NCBI GenBank assembly: GCA_947471745.1
Contig: CANJKZ010001109.1
Location: 868,001-932,000 of the forward strand
From: Closterium sp. Naga37s-1
Lineage: Eukaryota > Streptophyta > Zygnematophyceae > Desmidiales > Closteriaceae
Reading direction: 5' to 3'
DNA: 64,000 bases
The notes beneath the pieces are model-generated. The model was not told where the DNA came from and did no database searches. It worked only from the letters and a program-made list of their open reading frames with translations. The translations under genes and the position numbers were made by a program. Positions 51,501 through 62,300 of this stretch are shown here, piece after piece (the first letter of the stretch is position 1; each line of letters starts with the position of its first letter).

Positions 51501-52850
51501 GGAAGGGAGGAACGGAGGAAGGGAGGAAGTGAGGAATGCAGGAATGAAGGAAGGGAGGAAGTGATGATGGGAGGAAGGGAGGTAGGGAGGACGCTTGGGG
51601 GAGAAGCAGAAGGGAGGGGAGGAAGAGAGGCTGGGGAGGAGGGTGGGGAGGAGGGTGGGGAGGAGGGTGGGGAGGAGGGTGGGGAGGAGGGTGGGGAGGA
51701 GGGTGGGGAGGAGGCTGGGGAGGAGGGTGGGGAGGAGGCTGGGGAGGAGGCTGGGGTGGGGCGGAATGGGGTGGGCCAGAAAGGGGTGGGGCGGAATGGA
51801 GTGGGGCAGAAAGGGGTGGGGCGGAATGGGGTGGGGCGGGGCGGAATGGGGTGAGGCGGATTGGGGAGATGAGGGATGGGGAGATGAGGGATGAGGAGAT
51901 GAGGGATGGGGAGGTGTGGGATGGGGAGGAGAGGGCTGGGGAGGAGAGGGATGGGGAGGTGAGGGATGAGAAGGTGAGGGATGGGGAGATGAGGGAAGGG
52001 AAGATGAGGAATGGGGAGATGAGGAATGGGGAGATGAGGGAAGGGGTAATGAATGAACGTGTATACGACGGAAGGGTGCTGCTGACCACGCGCCCTCCCA
52101 CACCCCACGCGATGGGAAGGGATGAGAGGGTGGGCGGCATGGGTAGAGAAGCGATGGTGAATAGGGGGAACGTGATGGGCAGGGGAGTGATGACGACGTG
52201 GAGAGAGGAGGAGAGAAGGGAGGTCGGCGGGAAGGCTAAGCGAGGACGATGGGAGGGCAAGCGTGGGCGACAGTGGCGGTGGGCGACGGTGGCGGTGGGC
52301 GACGGTGGCGGTGGACGACGGTGGGGAGAAGCGTGGGCGACGGTGGGGGGAAGCGTGGGCGACAGTGGGGGGAAGCGTGGGCGACGGTGGGGGGAAGCGT
52401 GGGCGACGGTGGGGGGAAGCGTGGGTGACGGTGGGGGGAAGCGTGGGCGACGGTGGGGGGAAGCGGGGGCGACGGTGGGGGGAAGCGTGGGCGACGGTGG
52501 AGGAAAGCGTGGGCGACGGTGGGGGGAAGCGTGGGTGACGGTGGGGGGAAGCGTGGGCGACGATGGGGGGAAGCGTGGGCGACGGTGGGGAAAGCGTGGG
52601 TGACGGTGCTCCGAAGCGTGGGCGACGGTGGGAGGAATCGTGGGCGATGAGAGGGGAAACGTGAGGGAAGGTGGGGAAAGGCGTGAGCGACGGTGTGGGG
52701 GAAGGCCGGAGGAAGCGTGAGCGGCGATAAGGGGAAGCGTGAGCGACGGTGGGGGAAAGCTTGGGCGACGGTGGGAAGAGTGGGCGTGTGCGTGGGGAGG
52801 TGTGTGAGAGACGGTGGGGAGAAGCGTGGGGGACGCGGAAGGCGATAGGT
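51501..52850 (-). repeat. Purine-rich minisatellites
   Basis: GGAGGAAGGGAGG-type, GGGGAGGAGGGT-type (12 bp) and GGGGTGGGGCGGAATGG-type units run up to about 52060. A 22-bp unit GGGGGAAGCGTGGGCGACGGTG then repeats from about 52270 to 52600. On the minus strand this resembles the unit of the preceding pyrimidine block. Confidence 0.88.
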
Positions 52851-54402
52851 CCAAATGCGATGTTTGGGAAAGAGCTAGGAATAAAAGTGAAAATGCTCAT
52901 GGCCTATGCTGTAGTGGCGTTTTATTCTATCTCTTCGCATACTCTAATCGCTTCGCGTACTATGGAAATCACACGACCTGAATTACCGAAGAAGGCAAAC
53001 TGTGCACATTTTGAGCCCTTGTTCCTTCAGGAGGGTGTGGTTGGGACTCTCGCCAACCAAACCTGTTCTGCTCTACGACTCTGTGTTTCTTGGCGCAATG
53101 TTTTCTGGTAACCAGCCTGGCTCGGGAGGTCAACTGTGGGTTCGGTAGGCAAACTGTGCACAGTTTGCCTTCCTTTTTTTGTAATTCAGGTCTTGGGCTT
53201 TAAACCAACCATCAGCCCTGGCACAGACATTTCTGCCTTGCTCAAGACCCCAGATCCCCCCATACCAGCCTCCGGACCACGCTTCGCCATACCTAGCCTC
53301 CAAGTCCGCTGCACTGTTCTACATACACAGAACAAGCCGTTCTTCCGAATCTTCTGCTCATCTCCTCATATGTTGGTTCTTCTGGAAGATTCTGTCCTGG
53401 CTGGCCCGTTCGGTTTGCGCCAGCAGTACTTCTTTATTACGCCCGATTATTTCGTCGTTCGCAGCGGTGTTGGTCGCGTGATCGCGGGTGCGTGTTGCGT
53501 GGGAAGTGTTGTAACGCGATGCGCGGTGTGAGTTACATCCACTGAGTACCGACATTTGAAATCCGTTATACAAGTCGCCTCCATTTCGAGACGCGATCGA
53601 ATTTTAGGCGCAGAACCGGCGTTGCCGTTGTGCTGATCGTCGTTGATAGCCTTAGATCACCGTGGATCGCCTTATTAGCCTTTGATCGACGCTGGACACG
53701 GTTGATCTTCTTCGCTGATTACCGCAAGGATCGCCTCAGATCCGCGTTTTTTCGCACCACAAGTCGATAAGGCGTGGAAAGAGGAGGAAGAGGTTGCCAG
53801 ATTGGTCATTCAGTAATTTGAAACTTGGAATCCAACTTCTAGGTGCGTATGTGCCGTCATGTCCTATCGTTTGGCCAACGTTCGTCCCCATTTCTTGCTT
53901 GTCTTCGTCTTGTCAGCTAATGTCGCCATGCCGTGTTCTTGGTACTGTGAGATTGACAACACCTCCCTATAACTCTTTAATCCTGTCGGCCCATTAGGTG
54001 TGCTGGCGCCGCGGGCTTTTTTTTGTGTGTGTGTAAACGACTAAGGTACTCTGGTTAGATAACCCACAGACGCCGGACGACAAAATGTGGATTTGTTTCT
54101 GAATAATGTTCCTCAGATCGATCCGTTGATCTGTCTTTTTACCTTCGAGTCGTCGTCGTCGTCGTCTTTGTCTCACGGAACTGCTTATAATCTTTCTCCA
54201 GTTCCGCAACCCGTCTCGTTATCAATGGTTGCCTGCCTTCCTCACCCCCTTCTCCTCCCCTTCCACCCCACCTCCCTCTCCCCCCACTCTCCTCCCTCCA
54301 CCCAAACAACCCGTTTCCTCCCCTCCCCCCCATCTCCCTCTCGTCAACCTCACCTTCTCTCCCTGATTCCTCCGCTCCTTCCGCTCGATCTCTTGCCTGC
54401 AG
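52851..54402. other. Region upstream of OEP64, no gene recognised
   Basis: No coding signal found. It includes duplicated GGCAAACTGTGCACA words (52994 and 53148), a 24-bp palindrome and a (GTC)n run at 54150-54165. The last part, from about 54000, is likely promoter and 5' untranslated region. Confidence 0.5.
53147..53170. repeat. 24-bp perfect palindrome
   Basis: The half-site AGGCAAACTGTG is followed by its reverse complement. A partial version lies 153 bases upstream and an 18-bp version at 49186-49203. Confidence 0.9.
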
Positions 54403-54625
54403 CAGCACTCACTCAGTCATGGGACAGCAGCTCTTGGCCATCGTGCCGTTGCTCAGCCTCTCGATCGCTGGCGCGCTGCTCATGTTCCACTCCCAACCTA
54501 TCATCCCCCACTCCCCAATGTCTCGTCTCTCGTCTCTGCAGCAACACTCACTCAGTCATGGGACAGCAGCTCTTGGCCATCGTGCCGTTGCTCGGCCTGT
54601 CGATCGCCGGCGCACTGCTCATGTT
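54403..54625 (+). repeat. OEP64: Duplicated first exon segment of OEP64
   Basis: About 85 bases spanning GCAGCA(A)CACTCACTCAGTC, the ATG and the membrane-segment codons occur at 54403-54486 and again at 54541-54625. The first ATG (54419) leads out of frame after MGQQLLAIVPLLSLSIAGAL. The second (54558) leads into the gene. Confidence 0.9.
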
Positions 54626-57600
54626 CCGCAGAAGGCGCAGGGGAATCCCCAAGGACTGGGGCGCCATTTCCGAGAAGGTGGAGCTGCTGCCGCCCCCGCC
54701 GCCGCCGCCGCCGGCCGCGCCGCACCCGCTGACCGGCCTGACGTTCGTCATTAAGGACATGTAAGGGAGGCAAGTTGAGCGCTGGTTAAGTTCTTGACGC
54801 GTGTGCGTATCGTTTCGGATTGAATGTCCCTTAGTGACCGTTTCTATTCACACGGCTGCATTCCACCCTTCCACCCTTCACGCTGCCACCCTTCACCATT
54901 CGCCCTTCACGCTTCCACTGCTGGCAGATTCGACGTGGAGGGCCACGTGGCAGGGTTTGGGAGTCCCGCGTGGAAGGCGAGCCATGCGCCTGCAACGCAG
55001 ACGGCGCCGTGCGTGAGGGAGCTGGTGGAGGCTGGCGCGCAGCTGGTGGGGAAGACGCACATGGACGAGATGGCGTACAGGTGAGCGACGGTGGGATGAA
55101 GTGAAGCGGTGTGATGGTGTTGTGACGGTTCTCCCCAATTCCCTGCTGCTTTTCTATGCAAAAGCGCTGCTGCTTCCGTCCCTTCCATGCGTTTTTCGTC
55201 CCCCTCAACCTCCCTCTACAACCCCCCCGTTCCTTCCCACTCTCCCCGCCACTCTCCCCCCCTTTCCTCACGGCAGCATATTCGGCGAGAACAAGGCTTT
55301 GGGCACGCCAGTGAACCCCGTGTGTCCCGACCACGTGCCAGGAGGCTCGTCCAGCGGCTCTGCTGTTGCTATTTCTGCCGACCTAGCTGACTTCGCTCTC
55401 GGTATGTGTCATCCTCCATTCACTTTTGAGAATTCTGATCTCAACATAGCCGACCTAGCTGACTTCGCTCTTGGTATGCATCATCCTCCATTCCCATGCC
55501 CACAGCCCTATGCACCACATGCCTTCACACATAAACCACCATTCCCCCGCATGCGCCCCCACCATGCCCCTCCATGCACCACATTTCCACTGCGCCGTAC
55601 CTCTGCCCTCCAATGCGCCACCTGTTCCCATCAATGCGCCACATACCCCCCCAATCCACCACCCGCCCTCCCATGCATCACATACTCTCCCATTCACTGC
55701 ATTTCCACTGCACACGTCTGCCCTCCCTCCCTGTCCCTCGCTGCTCGTTGCTGCTTGTTCTGTCCCCTTGCCTCTCCGAACCAAGCCCATTGTCGCATGC
55801 TCTCGCTCTCGTGTACCTCTGCCCTGACATGCACATGCGATGGATCTTATTCCTGTGTTTCCCCCCTGTCCCCCCTGTCCCCCCTGTCCCCCCTGTCCCC
55901 CCTGTCCCCCCTGTCCCCCCTGTCCCCCCTGTCTCCCTTCTCCCCACTCGTTGCTCGGCCGTCCCCTTTTCTCAACCAAAGTTGTCCGCCCTTTCCTTGC
56001 CCTTCTTTCCCCCCTTGTCCTTCTCTGCTCTCGCTCCTCCCATCCCCATCCCCCTACCAGGCACGGACACAGCAGGCAGCATCGGCATCCCAGCAGCGTT
56101 CTCCAGCGTGCTGGGGTTGGGTTCCGTCCCTCCCATGGCGCCATCTCTTGAGACCCCCGTAATCCCTCCTCTTCCTTCTCACTTTTCACTTTCCCTTTCA
56201 AACCCCCAACCCCCATCCTCCCCACCCTCCCCGCCCTCCCTACCAGGCACGGACACAGCAGGCAGCATCCGCATCCCAGCAGCGTTCTGCGGCGTGCTGG
56301 GGTACCGGCCCTCCCATGCAGTCTCTAAGGCGCTCCTCTCCTCTCACTCCCCCTTCTCGCGTCCCCCCGTTCCGTCTCCCCCGGTCTTCTCTCAGGCACG
56401 GACACAGTGGGCATCATCCGCATCCCAGCAGCGTTCTGCGGCGTGCTGGGGTCCCGGCCCTTTCATGCAGTCTTCATAACGTTCCCCTCCTCTTCCACCT
56501 CTGTTCCCGCTGCTCCCCCCCACCCAGGCACGGACACAGCAGGCAGCATCCGCATCCCAGCAGCGTTCTGCGGAGTGCTGGGGTACCGGCCCTCCCATGG
56601 CGCCATCTCTGCTGCTGGTTGCGTCCCCATGGCTCCCTCCCTTGACACCGTCGGTAAGGGATCGCGTGAACGCGTGAACGCATGCTTGCATTGCACTGCA
56701 TGCGTGTGATGAGCACGAGGGTGTGTGTGTGACACGTCTTGACTTTTGAGTCGACTCACCTCGTTGCATGCGTCCTCGTTGCATGCGTCCTCGTTGCATG
56801 CGTGTGATGAGGGTATGTGACACGCCCGCCGCTGCCCACCTAACTGCTACTGACACGTCCTGCATGCATGCGACGAGGGTGTGTTTCGAGAATTCTCAAG
56901 TCCCTTGTTGATTGATGCATCCTGGCAGCCTGGCAGGTAGTGATTGAGACGCGTGAAGGTATAAGCCAGCCAGCCATCTCCACTACTGGCTGTATCCTGT
57001 ATCTCCCCCCCACCCACGGTACCGCCTCTTGGCACTGTTGTCGCGGCTTCCCTAGCTAGGCGACTTTTGGCACTTTTGTGTCGACTCAACAGTCACCCCA
57101 CGGCACCGACTCTTGTCACTGTGTCTCTTGTCACTGTTGTCTTGTCTCACCTTCCCTTGCTCCTCGCTCTTCACATCTGTCTCCCCGTCCCTCGCCCCTT
57201 CCTCTACTGCTCCCTCCTTCTCCCCTCCCTTCCACTCTCCTCCCCCCCCCCTCCACTTTCCCTCCAGGTGTCTTTGCGGCAGATCCAGCAGTGCTGCGCC
57301 ACGTGGGCCACATTCTCCTGCGCCAGCCCTTCACACCGCCCCACTGCTACCCCAATAACCTCAAGCCCCACAGAAGCTCACCTCTCAGCCGCATCCGTCT
57401 CCCGTTCGCCCCCTCTCTCCTCCCCTTGCACCCTCCTCCCCTCCCTCCTCCCTCTCCCTCCTCCCCTTCGCCTTCCCCCACTCCCCAACCACCCCCCCCT
57501 TCCCCACTTTCCCTTCCCTCCCTACCCCCCTCCAGGTGTCTTTGCGGCGGATCCAGCAGTGCTGCGTCACGTGGGCCACATTCTCCTGCGCCAGCCCTTC

Positions 57601-59289
57601 ACGCCCGCCCGCCGCCCGCTCTCCCTCTACCTAGCGGACGACCTCTTTGACCTCTGCTCCATCCCCCGCCGCCACGTCACTGAAGCCGTGCTTTCCGCGG
57701 GAGAGCAGCTCTTTGGCCGTGAGTGTTTGCGGGGGGGGGAAGGGAGGGGGGGCAGGAATGTAGGGCAGTCTGTCGCTCTCCCTCTACCTAGTGGACGATC
57801 TCTTTGATCTCTGCTCCATCCCCCACCGCCATGTCACTGAAGCCGTGCTTTCCGCGGGAGAGCAGCTCTTTGGCTGTGAGTGGGGGAAGAGTGTTTGCAG
57901 GGGGGGGGGATGGCGGGGAGGAATGTAGGGCAGTCTGTCGCTCTCCCTCTACCTAGCCGATGACCTCTTTGACCTCTGCTCCATCCCCCGCCGCCATGTC
58001 ACTGAGGCGGTTCTGTCCGCGGAAGAGCAGCTCTTTGGCCGTGAGTGTTTGCAGGGTGGGATGGGGGAAAAGGGGTGTAGGGCAGTCTATCCTTCTCTCC
58101 CTCTACCTAGCGGACAAGATCTTTGATCTCTGCTCCATCCCTCGCCGCCACGTCACCGAAGCCGTGTTGTCTGCGGGAGAGCAGCTCTTTGGTCGTGAGT
58201 GTGTGGGGGGGGGAATGGAGGGAGGGGGGAGGGGGGAGGTGGGGGGGGAGAGGGAATGCTTTTCCCTTCTTCTTTTTCAGTTGGCTATTAAACTTTCACA
58301 GAAGCTATGCTTTCTGCGGGAGCGCAGCTCTTGTGTCGTGAGTGTGAGCCGAGGAAGGCTTAGGTCATCTCACCCCCCCCTTAGTGTCTGGCTGTGCGGG
58401 CTGTGTCTGGATTTACAATGTCAGTGTTACAAAGCATCACCGTGTGGTGTTCCATTCCTCCCGCTGTTCCTTCTTGGGGCAGGACCGGACCTGCTGCTGC
58501 CTGCGCCCATTGTATTGTAATTGGAGGTCCACCCGCCGCGCCTAGAACTCACTATCACTCTGCACCTTCAGCCACTCTTCTCAATCCCTCCTTCCACTTG
58601 TCCTCCTACACCCACCCCCTGCAGTGCAGTCATAGTGAAGTATGCGCAAGTGGGGCAGGGCCTGCTGCATGGGTCGTATTAGAAGGAGGTCCCCCAGCTT
58701 GCCAAACCTTCCCCCTAGCACACATTCTTTCAGCTAAGCCTCTCAGTTGCTCCCCTCCGCTTTCCCATCAACCCACCCCTGTCCGTGTAGCCATAGTGAA
58801 GTACGTGCAGGTGGGGCAGGACCCACACACCTGCGCTGAATGTATTGTAATGTAACCCCACCTTCGCCTCCCGTCCGCTTTCTTTCCATCTCCGTGTCCA
58901 TTCGTGCAGCCATTGTGAAGTATGTGCAGGTGGGGCAGGACCTGCTGCTGCGTGGGCTGTATTTTAACCACCCACCTTCCCATCTGCTTGCCCTTCCACG
59001 CCCCATCCGTGCAGCCATAGTGAAGTACGTGCAAGTGGGGCAGGACCTGCTGTTGTGTGGATTCTAGTGTAACCCCACATCTCACCTAGTGCCAATTTCA
59101 GCCTAGCCTCTCACTCCCTCTCTCCCGCTTGCCCTCTGCTTGCCCTTCAACGCCCCCCTGTCTGTGCAGCCATAGTGAAGTACGTGCAAGTGGGGCAGGA
59201 CCTGCTGCTGAAGAGGGTACCAGCGATTCAACACTTTCTCAACCTCCTGCCGCCACCAGCAGCACCGCAGGGAAACAGCAGCACCACCG

Positions 59290-59330
<41 letters not shown>

Positions 59331-62300
59331 GTGAAGAAAGCGGCAGAGGAGGGCAAGAGGGCGTTGCAAGCACTGGTAGAAGCGATGAAGCTGCTGCAAA
59401 GGTGTGTTTTGTGTTGTGAGGGAAAGGAGTCATAGTTTGAGACGTCTCGAAAGGCGGCAGCAGCGGTGTGAAGAAACCAGCTGAGGAGGGGAAGAGGGCG
59501 TTGCAAGCGCTGGTAGAAGCGATGAAGCTGCTGCAAAGGTACATGTTGCTGTGAGCCTGTGAAGCAAATGCACCTTTTTGTACCTTGTGTGAGAAATGTC
59601 ACCAAGGAAATTTTACTTTGCTGCAAGTTCTCTTCACTACGATCTGACTCTGAAATCCTCATAGACCCTCTAAACTTTTGAGGTTATAAACCCGGCAAAA
59701 ACCCCTGCCAGACCCTAAACCCTTCATCGCGATAAGTCCTTATCCCCTCAACCTGCAACCCCGAAACCCCTTACTCCGAAACCCCTGTACACTTGCTTGT
59801 GTGCTGCAGACACGAGTTCCGCACGGCGCACCTGGCGTGGGGGCAGCAGGTGCAGCCGAAGCTAAAGGCAGACGTTTAAGTCAACTAGAAAATCCCCTTC
59901 ACCCCTGAACGCCAAAATCCCTACTCTCCTGCTGCTTTTGTCAACAGACACGAGTTCCGCACTGCGCACCTGGCGTGGGTGCAGCAGGTGCAGCCGAAGC
60001 TGCAGGCAGACGTGCAGGTGCGCGTGCAGGCAGCAGTGGAGGCAGAGCCTGAGGCGCTTGCAGCACATGCTGCCCAGGCTCAACTGGTGCGGGAGCAGCT
60101 AAGGGCCGCCATCACAGACCTCTGCAAGGTGAGAGGCATGCAGGATAGATAGGAGCTGCCCTCCGGCTTGGAATGGATGTGTAGACCTCGTGTTGCCCTC
60201 CTTGCCCCCCCCTCTTTTCTCCTCCTCCTTCCTTCCTCTGCCTTTAGTTTCCTTCCAAGCCCCACGTGCTGCCCCCCATCCATCCATCCACCCTCCCATT
60301 TCTCTCCACCTCCCCCATCCCCCCACTCCCACCGTACACACTCCTCTCCCCCTCCCCCAGAGCAAACGGGCTGATAGCGCTGCCAGTGACGCCAGACTTC
60401 CCCTCCAAGCTGCGTTCCAAGACCCACGTGCTACTCTCCCTCCATACCCCCCACTTCCCCCCTCCACCCTCCCTTTCTCCCTTTCCCCCTGCCCTTGCTC
60501 CCTCCCCAGAGCGACGGGCTGATAGCGCTGCCAGTGACGCCAGACTTCCCCCCCAAGCTGCGCGCCAAGCCTCAAGTGCTGGACGCGTTCCGAGCCTCCG
60601 CCATGCTTCTCGTGGCCCCCGGGTCCATGTCCGGCTGCCCGCAGGTGCTTGTTGTTCTGCGCTGTGCTGTGCGGTGCTGTGGTGTACTGTGCGGTGCTGT
60701 AGTGTGCTGCTTTTTTTTTTTTGGTGAATGGGGTGGTATGGCATGCTGGTAGGTACAAGGGAACTGGCGTGCTTCTCGTGGCCCCTGGGTCCATGTCCGG
60801 CTGCCCGCAGGTGCTTGCGGGGGGGAAGAACAGAAGGGGGGGAAGGGGGACGGAGGTTGTGGGGGAAGAAGAGGAGCGGGGAGGAGGGGAGGGGAGGAGG
60901 TGGGGGGAGAAAAGTCTCACTGGGACGAGAACAGGATGGGGAGAAAGGGGAGGATCAGGGGGAACGGGGAGGGGGGAAGCTAGAAGCTACTTCCGTAACC
61001 CCTAGGGTTTAGCAAAATAGTCTCAAGCCCCCCTCCAACCCTACCGCTCTCAGGTCGTTCCTTCGCTTTCACGCATCCAGCAGCCACCCTACAGGGCGTG
61101 AGGCAGCAGTCTAGCACTCATCCAGGCGCACTCACACTCACACTCACACTCACTCACTCACCCACCACCCACATCCTCTCTCTTCCTGTTCCGGTTTCCC
61201 TTTGTCCATGCCCGTCCCCATGCGCAGGTGACAGTGCCTATAGGTCGTATGGAGTGTTCCCCCTCGGGCCTGCCGCTTGCAGTGGGGTTGATGGCACGGC
61301 ATGGGGCCGACCGGTTTCTGCTTGACTCTGTTACGCACTTTGCCCCGGCAGTGCAAGATGCGTATAAGGTGCGGGGTGAGGGGTGATGGATGGTAGGTGA
61401 GGGGTGATGGATGATAGGTGCGGGGTGATGGATGATAGGTGCGGGGTGATGGATGATAGGTGCGGGGTGTTTTTATGTGCATATATGTGTGGAGGGGTTT
61501 GCGTGTTCGCATTTGCACACATGTATTTCCTTCCATGTGATTTTGGGTGGATGTGCATGTGAGTGTGCATTTCTCTAGTCTCCCATGTCGCTGCTTTCCC
61601 ACATGCTTATATCATTCCAAATCGCTCTGTGCTGTGCAGTGCATGTGCATGCCTGTGTGCCTGTTTCTCTGCCTGTCTGCCTCACTCTCGTCCTCCATCT
61701 CCCGCTCTCTCCTCCCCTCCGCCTATCCTCCCCTCCTCCTCTCCTCCTCTCCGCTTCCTCTCCTTCTCTCCACCTCTCCACCTCGCCACCATTCTGCAGG
61801 CGGTATTGCCTAAGATCAACAAGTCTCAAGCCTCTGCCTCTCTGCCTGTATGCGTGTGTGCCTCACTCCCGCTCTGCATCTCCTCTCCTCTCGTTCTCTC
61901 CACCCCTCCACTGCGCCACCTCATTGCAGGCGGCATTGCCCAAGTCTCAAGCCTCTGCATCCTCATCAGTAGCACGACTTTTGAGGCGGCTTAAAAGAAC
62001 TCTCCTTCTCTCCACCTCTCCACCTCGCCTCCATTCTGCAGGCGGTATTGCCCAAGATCAACACATCTCAAGCCTCTGCATCTTCATCAGCAGCACGACT
62101 TTTGAGGCGCCTAAAAAACACTCTCCACCTCTCCACCTCGCTTCCATTCTGCAGGCGGTACTGCCCAAGATCAACAAGTCTCAAGCCTCCGCATCCTCAT
62201 CAGCAGCAGCGCAGCCTGTTCTCTCACAAGCTGAAATCGCCAAAGAAAAGGTACGCTCGCTGTCAGTCAGTTGGGACGTTTTTGTGATTCTCAGCTCGTC

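Noticed and set aside
51389..52900. Frames of 503, 485 and 216 codons on the minus strand
   Set aside because: Same reason as the preceding block: low-complexity Pro/His/Ser peptides open in three phases over a purine-rich satellite.
55861..55932. Possible CRISPR-like spaced repeat
   Set aside because: A contiguous 10-bp tandem repeat without spacers, inside a eukaryotic intron.
62048..62287. Plus-strand short frame over OEP64 exon 10 copies
   Set aside because: Alternative phase of the real exon and its decayed copies. No independent coding evidence.
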